This document shows positions 20,949-29,738 of a DNA stretch of 64,000 bases, piece by piece (position 1 is the stretch's first letter; each line of letters starts with the position of its first letter). The notes under the pieces were generated by a model, which was given only the letters and a program-made list of their open reading frames with translations, did not search any database and was not told the DNA's origin. The stretch covers positions 62,001-126,000 of the forward strand of contig NZ_LYPB01000047.1 in the NCBI RefSeq assembly GCF_001653565.1. The letters are read 5' to 3'. The position numbers and the translations under genes are program-made. The stretch comes from Paenibacillus oryzisoli. GTDB lineage: Bacteria > Bacillota > Bacilli > Paenibacillales > NBRC-103111.

Positions 20949-21800
20949 ATGCCCAAAGTGCCAACACCCTATCGGTATATGATCGATGAATTTCTAACGC
21001 CAACCTTTCATTTCAGCATCTCCGAATATGAGGTAAGCCGATTTCACGATGTGCATGGCCATGAATTTTTTGAGATGGAGATTATTCTATCTGGAAAAGG
21101 AACCCAAATCTTAAACGGTGAGTCGTCCCAACTCGTCCCAGGCTCCATTTACCTATTAACCCCTGTTGATTTCCATACCATTATTCCTGATCGGGGTTAC
21201 CCGCTTCGATTAATTAATTTAAAATTTACAGAAGCGTGGCTCGATGAGGATCTGCGACTCTTCCTCTTTAGTCAGCCAAACCGCTTGTCCATTCGCTGTG
21301 AGGGTGAGCAATTGGTATACATAGAGGGGGAATGCCGCCGATTGTTGGCAGAAAGCATGGCTCCCAGAATCGGCCAAAAACAAGCAATCCGCGCCACGTT
21401 GGATAGATTGCTTGTCGATCTGCTGCGTATGATTCCGAATGTTCCCCAGACGACCATAGAGACTTCATCCAGCGATGTGTCTGAACGAAGTAAGCTGCGC
21501 AAAGCCTTGAACTATATCGATTTCCATTTCCGTGAACCCCTTACACTGAAACAAGCAGCCGCCCACACATCGTGGAGCCCGAACTATTTCAGCGAAAAGT
21601 TCAGTACCATCATCGGTCAGTCGTTTCAACAATATGTCCAGGAGCATCGGCTTCAATATGCCCATAGGTTGCTGCATAATTCCTCCTTACCTGTTACGGA
21701 GATCGCGCTGGCTTCTGGCTTTAATTCTTTACCTTATTTTATTCGTTGTTTTAAAAGCAAGTATGGGGTGTCTCCGCGTGCTGGGCGGCGGGTTCTGTGA
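20949..21800 (+). CDS. AraC-family transcriptional regulator
   Basis: A 283-residue regulator. The N-terminal cupin domain has HDVHGHEFFEMEIILSGKG and PGSIYLLTPVDFH. The C-terminal AraC domain has two helix-turn-helix units (LTLKQAAAHTSWSPNYFSEKF and VTEIALASGFNSLPYFIRCF). GAGGAG lies seven bases before the ATG. It is divergent from the ABC/GH99-like operon and probably controls it. The ligand is presumably the imported sugar. Confidence 0.92.
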   Translation: MPKVPTPYRYMIDEFLTPTFHFSISEYEVSRFHDVHGHEFFEMEIILSGKGTQILNGESSQLVPGSIYLLTPVDFHTIIPDRGYPLRLINLKFTEAWLDEDLRLFLFSQPNRLSIRCEGEQLVYIEGECRRLLAESMAPRIGQKQAIRATLDRLLVDLLRMIPNVPQTTIETSSSDVSERSKLRKALNYIDFHFREPLTLKQAAAHTSWSPNYFSEKFSTIIGQSFQQYVQEHRLQYAHRLLHNSSLPVTEIALASGFNSLPYFIRCFKSKYGVSPRAGRRVL

Positions 21801-21858
21801 GGTAGTTTTCGACGACGGTGGGCCCATCTTGCGCACATGATTTGTATGACAAAAAAAA

Positions 21859-21882
21859 GAAAGCTTGATTTCTCAAGCTTTC
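21859..21882 (-). terminator. Rho-independent terminator overlapping the SGNH gene's stop
   Basis: GAAAGCTTGA pairs with TCAAGCTTTC around a four-base loop, followed on the minus strand by eight T (21851-21858). The stop codon of the SGNH gene is inside the stem. Confidence 0.9.
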
Positions 21883-22886
21883 AGCAACGGGACAAAAGCT
21901 TGGAAATACAGCCAGTGCCCGTAATCGTTCGGATGATTGATATTGTTCAGGAGCAGACTTCCCGGCGATTTGCCAGCAGCCAGTTCCTGCTCCCACACCG
22001 CTGTGACGTCGGCTACGCCGACACCGTATTCCCGGCCCAGCCTGCGGATGATTTCCGCATACCTGCCAGTCCATCCACTGGCATACCACCATTTCGGATT
22101 CGGCCAGCAAGGCGTCACGAGCACAAGATCACTGCTGTCCAACTTCTGGACGGCTTCAATCATTTGACGTAGATTACTTTCAAAATCCGCCGGAGATACG
22201 CCCACCCCTTCACCATATTTGTTCTGATCGTTCATGCCGAAACCAATAATTACGAGATCAGGGTTCAAAGCAATGACATCGCGCTGTATGCGATTGATTC
22301 CATCTCTGCTCGATTCACCGCCGACTGATTTGTTCAGCAGGCGGATTCGGCTGTGCGGATACTCGTCATTGAGAAGTTGATGAACTCGATTGAAGTACAT
22401 AAACTTCTCTTCGCTCGCCTCCCCACCTGCACTAATACTGTCCCCAAAGACAACGATCGAACACTCCTCGCCAGTTCGCAACTTGGAAAGCCAGCGCTCC
22501 ACTCCTGCTAGTTTCCCGCTATCGCGGACAACAAAACCCTCCGTTAAGGGAACGCTATCACACACATAATCCCCATACACGGTAAATTCACGATTGCTGC
22601 AATTTTTGAAGGCTGTATGATCAAACTCTGTTTGGCCGTATAATTCGTGATGGGACCAATCCGGGATCCCACTTTGCTTCGTCCGACGAATGACACCGCG
22701 ATCATAATCGACGACATAGTCTATGCCCTCTGTGTACATGATATTGTCCGGATGACTCTCATCCGTATGACTCCGCAATACCAACCTCTGCTTGGCCGAA
22801 GGACGGTATCGGATAGACACGTTCTCTTCTTGCTCAAAAATAAATGCTTCCGCAGTCTGCCGACGACTCTCTGGATTCATGGGCAT
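21873..22886 (-). CDS. SGNH/GDSL-family esterase-like hydrolase
   Basis: A 337-residue protein with an N-terminal beta-rich domain (about 1-125) and a C-terminal SGNH domain. The SGNH blocks are visible: VVFGDSIS with the nucleophile Ser, VGGESS, IIGFGMND and the His block NNINHPNDYG. Such two-part proteins are usually carbohydrate esterases (deacetylases). No signal peptide is seen, so it may act on imported acetylated oligosaccharides. GAAGGAG precedes the ATG by six bases. Copy B of the shared promoter element lies about 133 bases upstream, linking its control to the ABC operon. Confidence 0.85.
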   Translation of the reverse strand: MPMNPESRRQTAEAFIFEQEENVSIRYRPSAKQRLVLRSHTDESHPDNIMYTEGIDYVVDYDRGVIRRTKQSGIPDWSHHELYGQTEFDHTAFKNCSNREFTVYGDYVCDSVPLTEGFVVRDSGKLAGVERWLSKLRTGEECSIVVFGDSISAGGEASEEKFMYFNRVHQLLNDEYPHSRIRLLNKSVGGESSRDGINRIQRDVIALNPDLVIIGFGMNDQNKYGEGVGVSPADFESNLRQMIEAVQKLDSSDLVLVTPCWPNPKWWYASGWTGRYAEIIRRLGREYGVGVADVTAVWEQELAAGKSPGSLLLNNINHPNDYGHWLYFQAFVPLLKA

Positions 22887-23018
22887 GCAACTCCTTCAAT
22901 AAGTAAAATCATATTCACTTGAGATCAACTTGAGCCAGATTATCGGATTAAATTGATGCTCTAAGTCTTCCTCATGACCACTCATATTACATTTTAACTT
23001 TAGGTGATACTTACGGCA

Positions 23019-23052
23019 AAGTATATTACACATTCGGCATTTTCCTTCAAAA
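23019..23052 (-). promoter_or_regulatory. Conserved promoter/operator element, copy B (SGNH gene)
   Basis: This matches the element at 20756-20790, with TGTAAT (minus strand, 23025-23030) where copy A has TATAAT and the same GGAAAATRCC block upstream of it. It lies in the divergent region between the SGNH gene and the GH2 operon. The octamer TACGGCAA also occurs twice in this gap (23012-23019 and 23090-23097). Confidence 0.55.
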
Positions 23053-23159
23053 TAAGTCATATCCGATAATCGTGCAAGTATTCTGAACATACGGCAAGTT
23101 TTATCCGTGCCTCCCTTTTACAATGAGTCCATTGGCACTTAATTGAAGGAGGTTTTTAA

Positions 23160-25493
23160 ATGACAAAAGAACTATGCCTTGACGGTCAATGGAAACTTGT
23201 TTATTTTCCGCAAGGAGAATGGCAGGTCCACCATCCAGATGAATTGAACAGCTTAGATTTGCCTTGTATTAACGCTCAAGTACCAGGGAATGTCGAGCTC
23301 GACTTGGTAAGGAGCGGCCTGCTTCCTGAGCCCTTCTTGGGAACGAATATCAATGAACTCCGCCCTTACGAGCTCTATGAGTGGTGGTACAGCTTAACGT
23401 TCACCGCTCCGCCGACGATGGCGGGCAAGCGAACCAAACTGGTGTTTCAAGGGGTTGACTGCTGCGCAACTTACTGGTTGAACGGCGAAGAACTTGGCTC
23501 CAGCGACAATATGTTCATTGAGGTGAGTCTCGAAACAACAGATTCGCTCCTACACGATGGTGAGAATACGCTATTTGTACGGTTGCGTTCGCCAATTATC
23601 GAGGCAGGGCAGCGCAGCACCGATGCGATTTGCTATGCACAGATCCCCAATGGCGAGCAGCTATTCGTCCGCAAGGCCGCTCATAGCTTCGGATGGGATA
23701 TTATGCCCCGTGCAGTGTCGGCGGGCATTTGGAGATCCGTATCGTTGGTCGCATGCGAGGAGCATGCCCTGACAGACCTATACTTCTATACCCTATCTGT
23801 GGATAAAAGTCTCTCAAGGGCCGAAATCGGATTATATTACCGAGTGGCCACAGATCCTGCCTATTTTTATCATGGATTGGAGATACGTGTGAGCGGCAGA
23901 TCAGGAGCTTCTCACTTTCAGCTGAGTAGGCCTGTCTTATTCAACGTCGGCTCCCTGACCGTATCCATCGAGAATCCCCTGCTCTGGTGGCCAAATGGAT
24001 ACGGAGAAGCTCCTCTCTATGAGGTTACCACCGAACTGATTCATCAAGGACGTGTACTCGCATCACGTACAGAGCGGATCGGCATTCGTCATGTTCAATT
24101 GATTCGCACAGAAACAACCACGGTTGAATCGGGCGGCGAATTCCTATTTAAAATCAACCATACCCCAATCATGTGCAAAGGTTCAAATTGGGTGCCGATG
24201 GATGCATTTCATAGCCGAGACGCCAGTCGCTACGAGAAGGCTCTCCAGCTATTCTCTGAAACAGGCTGTAACATCGTCCGCTGCTGGGGAGGCAATGTCT
24301 ATGAGGATCATGCTTTTTTTGACTTCTGCGACCGTCATGGCTTGATGGTCTGGCAGGACTTTGCCATGGCCTGCGCTGTCTATCCACAGACGCCCGAGTT
24401 CAGCGAGTCCATGCGACTTGAAGCAAGCGCTGTTGTCCGCAAATTACGGAACCACGCTTCGCTTGTCCTATGGTGCGGGGATAATGAATGCGACGAGGCT
24501 TATGGGTGGTATGGGTTGCCTGATCCTAATGTGAATTCCATTACCCGTAACCTGCTTCCGCAAGTGATTCAGCTCCATGATCCTCACCGTGCTTATTTGC
24601 CAAGTTCTCCCTATCTGTCACCTGAGGTTATCCGATCAGGCAACATGAACCTGGCTCCTGAACGGCATCTTTGGGGGCCGCGGGATTATTATAAAAGTTC
24701 CTATTATAAGACGAGTAATGACCATTTTATATCTGAAATTGGCTATCACGGCTGTCCGAATCTAGCGTCAATTCAGAAATTCATCGAATCCGATCATCTA
24801 TGGCCATTTAACAGTAAGGATGAGCAATGGGTCGCCCACGCAACGGCAATTAGCGGCTATGAAGGACATAACGCGACACGGATCCAATTAATGGCGAATC
24901 AAATTAAAGAGCTGTTTGGGGCTATTCCTGAATCCCTGGAAGACTTCATACTTGCTTCGCAAATTTCCCAAGCTGAGGCGAAGAAGTTTTTTATCGAAAC
25001 GGCTCGGCTTAAAAAATGGCGGAAAACAGGCATTATCTGGTGGAATATGATTGACGGGTGGCCACAATTCTCCGACGCTGTCGTCGATTATTACTATAGT
25101 AAGAAGTTAGCTTTTCATTACATTCAAAGAAGCCAAGTCCCTGTCTGCATTATGATCGATGAGCCTGCGAGTTGGCATGTTCGAGTAGCTGCAGGCAATG
25201 ATTCCAGAGAATCCGCTGCTGGAACATATCGTATTTGGGATGGCGATACGAATGAAACGCTTATGGAGGGAAGCTTCACGGTCGAGGCTAACGGAACTAC
25301 CGAACTAGGGAAAATTCCGATTTCTCATGCCAAGCAGCAATTGTTTCTAATTCAATGGAACCTTAATGGACGAACCTATGGCAATCACTACCTGCTTGGT
25401 TTCCCAGCCCTCTCATTGGAAGCTTATAAAGGCTGGCTGCCGCAAATTGCTGCTATTACCAACCAATTTCAAGCCGATGAAATCGGTCGATAG
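23160..25493 (+). CDS. GH2 beta-mannosidase-like enzyme
   Basis: A 777-residue GH2 enzyme starting MTKELCLDGQWKL, preceded by AAGGAGG at ideal spacing. Motifs are INAQVPGNVELDLVRSGLL, SFGWDIMPRAVSAGIW, WWPNGYGEAPLYEV and CKGSNWVPMDAFHSR. The predicted acid/base is Glu443 in WCGDNECDEAYG and the nucleophile is Glu526 in FISEIGYHG. It lacks a signal peptide. It differs from the two other beta-mannosidase-type genes here in its acid/base motif and is shorter, so a distinct linkage or glycan is possible. It is the first gene of an operon with a phosphosugar isomerase and a sugar kinase. Confidence 0.88.
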   Translation: MTKELCLDGQWKLVYFPQGEWQVHHPDELNSLDLPCINAQVPGNVELDLVRSGLLPEPFLGTNINELRPYELYEWWYSLTFTAPPTMAGKRTKLVFQGVDCCATYWLNGEELGSSDNMFIEVSLETTDSLLHDGENTLFVRLRSPIIEAGQRSTDAICYAQIPNGEQLFVRKAAHSFGWDIMPRAVSAGIWRSVSLVACEEHALTDLYFYTLSVDKSLSRAEIGLYYRVATDPAYFYHGLEIRVSGRSGASHFQLSRPVLFNVGSLTVSIENPLLWWPNGYGEAPLYEVTTELIHQGRVLASRTERIGIRHVQLIRTETTTVESGGEFLFKINHTPIMCKGSNWVPMDAFHSRDASRYEKALQLFSETGCNIVRCWGGNVYEDHAFFDFCDRHGLMVWQDFAMACAVYPQTPEFSESMRLEASAVVRKLRNHASLVLWCGDNECDEAYGWYGLPDPNVNSITRNLLPQVIQLHDPHRAYLPSSPYLSPEVIRSGNMNLAPERHLWGPRDYYKSSYYKTSNDHFISEIGYHGCPNLASIQKFIESDHLWPFNSKDEQWVAHATAISGYEGHNATRIQLMANQIKELFGAIPESLEDFILASQISQAEAKKFFIETARLKKWRKTGIIWWNMIDGWPQFSDAVVDYYYSKKLAFHYIQRSQVPVCIMIDEPASWHVRVAAGNDSRESAAGTYRIWDGDTNETLMEGSFTVEANGTTELGKIPISHAKQQLFLIQWNLNGRTYGNHYLLGFPALSLEAYKGWLPQIAAITNQFQADEIGR

Positions 25494-25505
25494 GAGAGTT
25501 CCACG

Positions 25506-26159
25506 ATGGAGAAAATGATTGTGGAAAACCACATGGGGCAGCTTGTAACGCGTTATCCTGATTTAGAAATATGTACGCCTGACATTATTGCGGCATTTCA
25601 ATTATGTGCGGGGACATTCCATACCGGTGGGAAAATGCTGCTTTGCGGCAATGGGGGGAGCGCCTCGGATTGTGATCATATAGTCGGTGAGCTGATGAAG
25701 GGCTTTCTGTCCAAAAGGCCTGTTCCCATATCATTTCGGGACTCGTTAGTCAAAGAATGGCACGCACAAGAGGGAGCCTATTTAGCAGACCATCTGCAGC
25801 AAGCGCTCCCCGCTATCTCCTTAACTAATCACGCTGCCTTGATAACTGCCTTTGCCAATGATGTAGAACCGGAGATGATCTTCGCCCAACAAGTGTATGG
25901 CTACGGGAAACAGGGGGATATCCTTCTGGCCCTCTCCACTTCCGGGAATTCCACTAACGTCCTCCGTGCCGTTCAAACCGCAAGAGCGATAGGCATGCAT
26001 ACCGTCGGATTAACTGGAAAACAAGGTGGCCGCCTAAATGAGCTATGCGACGTGACAATAGCAGTGCCTTGGGAGCATACACCAGACATTCAAGAGCGCC
26101 ATCTGCCGGTTTATCATGTCTTATGCACCATGTTGGAAAAGGAGTTTTTCGGATCATGA
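25506..26159 (+). CDS. SIS-domain phosphosugar isomerase (GmhA-like)
   Basis: A 217-residue cytoplasmic SIS-domain protein. The phosphosugar-binding loop is LLCGNGGSASDCDHIVGEL, and a second conserved block is LLALSTSGNSTNVLRAVQ. This arrangement is like the sedoheptulose-7-phosphate isomerase GmhA. It sits 12 bases after the GH2 gene and overlaps the ROK kinase start by four bases (ATGA). No heptose pathway genes are near, so a sugar-catabolic isomerase working with the kinase is more likely than lipopolysaccharide heptose synthesis. The substrate is unknown. Confidence 0.85.
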   Translation: MEKMIVENHMGQLVTRYPDLEICTPDIIAAFQLCAGTFHTGGKMLLCGNGGSASDCDHIVGELMKGFLSKRPVPISFRDSLVKEWHAQEGAYLADHLQQALPAISLTNHAALITAFANDVEPEMIFAQQVYGYGKQGDILLALSTSGNSTNVLRAVQTARAIGMHTVGLTGKQGGRLNELCDVTIAVPWEHTPDIQERHLPVYHVLCTMLEKEFFGS

Positions 26160-27121
26160 CAATTCTAGCTGGCATCGATATTGGAGGAACGAAGTGTGCC
26201 GTTACGATTGGGAAACGGATTGAACATAATGAGATTACCCTAGTTGAAAAAGTTCAATTTCCTACTCCCCGAGATCCGTATGAAACCATCACGAAGATGA
26301 TTTCTGTCCTAGATCAATTATTGCTTGAACAAGGGAGTACACTCGCAGCAGTTGGCATCAGCTGTGGAGGGCCACTGGACAGCAAACGAGGGATCATTCA
26401 CTCACCCCCGAATTTGCCCGGGTGGGATCACATCCCTATTGTTAGCATAATGAAGGAACACTTCGGTGTCCTCGTTGGTTTGCAGAACGATGCGAATGCC
26501 TGCGCATTGGCAGAATGGCGTTGGGGTGCTGGCGTTGGAACCCGGAATATGATATTCCTTACTTTTGGCACAGGTATGGGCGCCGGTCTTATTCTGGACG
26601 GTAAATTATACACGGGGACTAATGATATGGCCGGTGAGATTGGTCATATGAGGCTAGAGCCCACAGGACCCATTGGTTACGGCAAAGCGGGTTCTTTCGA
26701 AGGGTACTGCAGCGGAGGCGGCATCGTCCAATTAGGACGATTGAAAGCTGAGGAGGGCTTGGCAATGGGACAGCCTCCTAGCTATTGCCGATTCGAAGCG
26801 CAACTGGCATCGCTTACAGCTCAGGGAATAGCGGAGGCCGCACAAGCAGGGGACCTTGCAGCATTACAGGTGTTTCAAACGGTAGGGGTCCAGCTTGGAC
26901 GAGGACTATCTGTCCTGGTAGACCTGCTTAACCCCGAGTTGATCGTCATTGGCAGCATTTATGCCAGACAGCGCGACCTCCTCGAAGCTATCACACTTGA
27001 GGAGCTTCACAGAGAAGCGCTCCCACATGCTCATCGTGAATGCCGCGTAGTCCCTGCCGGATTAGGCGATCATGTTGGTGATTACGCCAGTCTTTCTGTT
27101 GCCGCTTATCAGGTGATATGA
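26156..27121 (+). CDS. ROK-family sugar kinase
   Basis: A 321-residue kinase. The phosphate-binding motif DIGGTKCAV is near residue 8, and TFGTGMGAGLILDG is the second nucleotide-binding block. The ATG at 26156 overlaps the isomerase stop. The open frame upstream to 26045 is simply read through that gene. The usual ROK zinc motif CxCGxxGCxE is replaced by IGYGKAGSFE, so the structural zinc Cys residues are absent. It probably phosphorylates a monosaccharide released by the GH2 enzyme, passing it to or from the isomerase. Confidence 0.88.
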   Translation: MTILAGIDIGGTKCAVTIGKRIEHNEITLVEKVQFPTPRDPYETITKMISVLDQLLLEQGSTLAAVGISCGGPLDSKRGIIHSPPNLPGWDHIPIVSIMKEHFGVLVGLQNDANACALAEWRWGAGVGTRNMIFLTFGTGMGAGLILDGKLYTGTNDMAGEIGHMRLEPTGPIGYGKAGSFEGYCSGGGIVQLGRLKAEEGLAMGQPPSYCRFEAQLASLTAQGIAEAAQAGDLAALQVFQTVGVQLGRGLSVLVDLLNPELIVIGSIYARQRDLLEAITLEELHREALPHAHRECRVVPAGLGDHVGDYASLSVAAYQVI

Positions 27122-27133
27122 CACCCATTTGCT

Positions 27134-29485
27134 TTACTTTGTAATCAAATTAGTCAAATTCCTTTGCAGGGCATATTCCTTCGGTGTGACTTTGTATTTC
27201 TTTTTGAACATGCTGAAAAAGTAGGTCTCATTCAAGATTCCGACCTTTTCAGCAATTTCATACACGCTAAGGTTATCATGGATAAGTAGTTCTGCCGCTT
27301 TGGCTAACCTATACTCGTTGATGTAATCAGGAATCGAGATATGGGTTGCTTCCTTATATGTTTTGCTTAAATTTCTAGTGGATATCTTCATAATCGACGA
27401 AATGGAAGTCAAGCTCAAGGAAGGGTCTTGATACTGGTTATGAATATATTCCGTGACGGCATCCACCAAAAAGTAGTTTAGTTTCGTGGTATTTCCCTCG
27501 AAATCTTTTTTGAACGAATCTTGCAGGGCACCTACAATGATCCGATGAATCTCAGCAATCGTCTCCTTCTCCATGATATTGCGAGAGATCGAAGAGATAT
27601 GCAAAGATGGCGCAGCTGTCACTTTCATTTCTTCCAACGTCTCTATGACCGCATCCACAAGTCTTATGATGGAGACCAGTGCATTGTGATAATTGAGCGT
27701 GCCCACCTCTTCAAAAATGGTCCCCAAAACCTCCTCGATCGCAACAATGTTGGTCGATTTCATCGCTTTAACAAGCCGTTCTTCATCATTTTTGGCATAT
27801 CCTGTTTTTTTGCTTTCCACATTTCTCTTAACCGTTTCGTAAGTAATGACAGAGGAATGCCCGAGTAATAAACGATACATCGCCTGATCGAGAGTCTTAT
27901 TATACATGCCATTTAATTCTTGCATGTGACTCGTCTTTTCACTAATCGATGCCGTAAAAGAGACCTTAAAAAAACGAGAAACATTCTCATGCGCTTCTTG
28001 AATAAGCGAGTGGATATGGGATTGAAACTGCTCCTCTTCTTCCGGTACGCTCACAATCAATACGACATGATCGTCCTTCATATCAAGACCTTCGTTAGGG
28101 TAACTTCTAGAAATAATTTCAGAAGCAATATTAATCATAGCAAAACGAATCGTATCCTTATCCTTGGCATGAAACGCTTGCTGAAATTCCTTATAGTTAT
28201 CAATTTTCAATATACATATGGCATAAGAACTATCCAGAACTAAAGAAATTCTCATCTCCTTAAAAATGCTTTCTAATTCTGACCTGCCCATCGGTGAACT
28301 CTCCGTAAGCAGCCTGCTTAACCAATAGTGCTTCATGACATCTTGGTACTGCATCTTTTCCTTATCATAATGATCGAGCATTTCCATGGATTGTCTGTAC
28401 ACGGTATTCAAATAAGAGAATTCATCAACGACCTCGTCTTTGTCCGATCTACGTATCCGATCCAACATAATCGAATTCACCAGTTTCCCCACTGGCCCAT
28501 ATATTTTCCGGGAAATACCGATGGAAATCACAATCGCCATGACAAGAAAAATGAGCGTGATGATGATAATACTATTTCTTAAACTGTTGATATAGGTATA
28601 GATTTCAAGTACAGGCTGCGTTTTTAACAGCGTCAGCCCTGTATTGTCGACACTGGTGTAAGTAACTAAATATTTCGTTCCGTCATGCTTGGTTTGAAAA
28701 AAACCATCTCGATCTCCCTGTGGATGTGCTGTTTTATACGCTACAAAGTCTGTTTTCAACCACTTCTTGATCGCAGGGTCATCTTTACCATCAGTTAAGT
28801 ACTCGCCAGCCTGATCCACAATAAATACGTTATCGCCCTTTTGTTTATCGATCATATTGATTTGATTAATATTCTCCAGTAACCATTCCGGTTTAACGTT
28901 AATAACGACAACGCCGTCCGGCTTATCCCCACTTACCGTAGCTTCGTATATGAAATAAGAGAATACATACTCAGACTCGGTTACCCCGTTTACTAATTTT
29001 TTGATATCACGGAATATCGGTTTCAACTTAGGCAGTGCTCCATCCGAATTGATAAAGTCGTAGAGCATCTGATCTTTAAAAAACAAAGGAAAACCCGTAC
29101 TATAGGATTGATTCAAATTCCGATTATAAATACCCATCGAGTGAATATAAGGAATAGCTGAAGTGACAGAGCTCACGACTTTAGACATGTGACCTGATAC
29201 CTCAATCATATCTTCCTTTTTCGCATACATGATGGCGGTTACATCACTGTTCAAGTAAAGAAATTTGGATAAATTAGAAATGGTTTGATCCATAAATGAC
29301 ATATTAAATTTAACCTGATACAGTATTTTTTGATTGGCTGCATATTCGTTTTTGACCAACAGATTTTGAGAATTAATATAAATGACCGTTGAAAGAACAA
29401 CAACAAGAATTAAAATCGCTATGCTAATCCAAAGAACTATCTTTATAAAATAGGCTTTAGCCCCTAAAAATGATTTTATATTCAT
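27134..29485 (-). CDS. Membrane-bound AraC-type regulator with extracellular sensor
   Basis: A 783-residue protein. A first helix (IVLWISIAILILVVVLSTVIY) is followed by an extracellular sensor of about 240 residues, a second helix (SIIIITLIFLVMAIVISIGI), a cytoplasmic linker and a C-terminal AraC domain (LSLTSISSIMKISTRNLSK and VYEIAEKVGILNETYFFSMF). It combines sensing and DNA binding in one chain, as known for Bacillota sugar-locus regulators. I chose the ATG at 29485 (AAAGGAG upstream). The frame is open to 29548. It converges on the ROK gene with 12 bases between them. It is the probable regulator of one of the adjacent glycan loci. Confidence 0.88.
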   Translation of the reverse strand: MNIKSFLGAKAYFIKIVLWISIAILILVVVLSTVIYINSQNLLVKNEYAANQKILYQVKFNMSFMDQTISNLSKFLYLNSDVTAIMYAKKEDMIEVSGHMSKVVSSVTSAIPYIHSMGIYNRNLNQSYSTGFPLFFKDQMLYDFINSDGALPKLKPIFRDIKKLVNGVTESEYVFSYFIYEATVSGDKPDGVVVINVKPEWLLENINQINMIDKQKGDNVFIVDQAGEYLTDGKDDPAIKKWLKTDFVAYKTAHPQGDRDGFFQTKHDGTKYLVTYTSVDNTGLTLLKTQPVLEIYTYINSLRNSIIIITLIFLVMAIVISIGISRKIYGPVGKLVNSIMLDRIRRSDKDEVVDEFSYLNTVYRQSMEMLDHYDKEKMQYQDVMKHYWLSRLLTESSPMGRSELESIFKEMRISLVLDSSYAICILKIDNYKEFQQAFHAKDKDTIRFAMINIASEIISRSYPNEGLDMKDDHVVLIVSVPEEEEQFQSHIHSLIQEAHENVSRFFKVSFTASISEKTSHMQELNGMYNKTLDQAMYRLLLGHSSVITYETVKRNVESKKTGYAKNDEERLVKAMKSTNIVAIEEVLGTIFEEVGTLNYHNALVSIIRLVDAVIETLEEMKVTAAPSLHISSISRNIMEKETIAEIHRIIVGALQDSFKKDFEGNTTKLNYFLVDAVTEYIHNQYQDPSLSLTSISSIMKISTRNLSKTYKEATHISIPDYINEYRLAKAAELLIHDNLSVYEIAEKVGILNETYFFSMFKKKYKVTPKEYALQRNLTNLITK

Positions 29486-29694
29486 GCCTTCATATTCTCC
29501 TTTGTTCGAAGTGAAAGAGACTAGCATGCAGTTGTCCCTTCGTGCCACCGGAATTTATGTAGGGTGTCATCTCAATGTAATTGGTTTACGTTAGCATGTA
29601 TACTTTAATATAAGTCCTTTCCTATAAAATTGGTACTATTTAAGTTTAGTCATGATCTTTTAACCACAGCATTCCTTTTTTATCCAATTTTCGG

Positions 29695-29700
29695 TATAAT
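29695..29700 (+). promoter_or_regulatory. Candidate -10 box for the CPBP-family gene
   Basis: TATAAT about 40 bases before the start at 29739. The -35 is poor (T-rich), so this is only a candidate. Confidence 0.35.
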
Positions 29701-29738
29701 GGAATTCGTTTACATATGGATGAAAGAGGTGTATTGGC

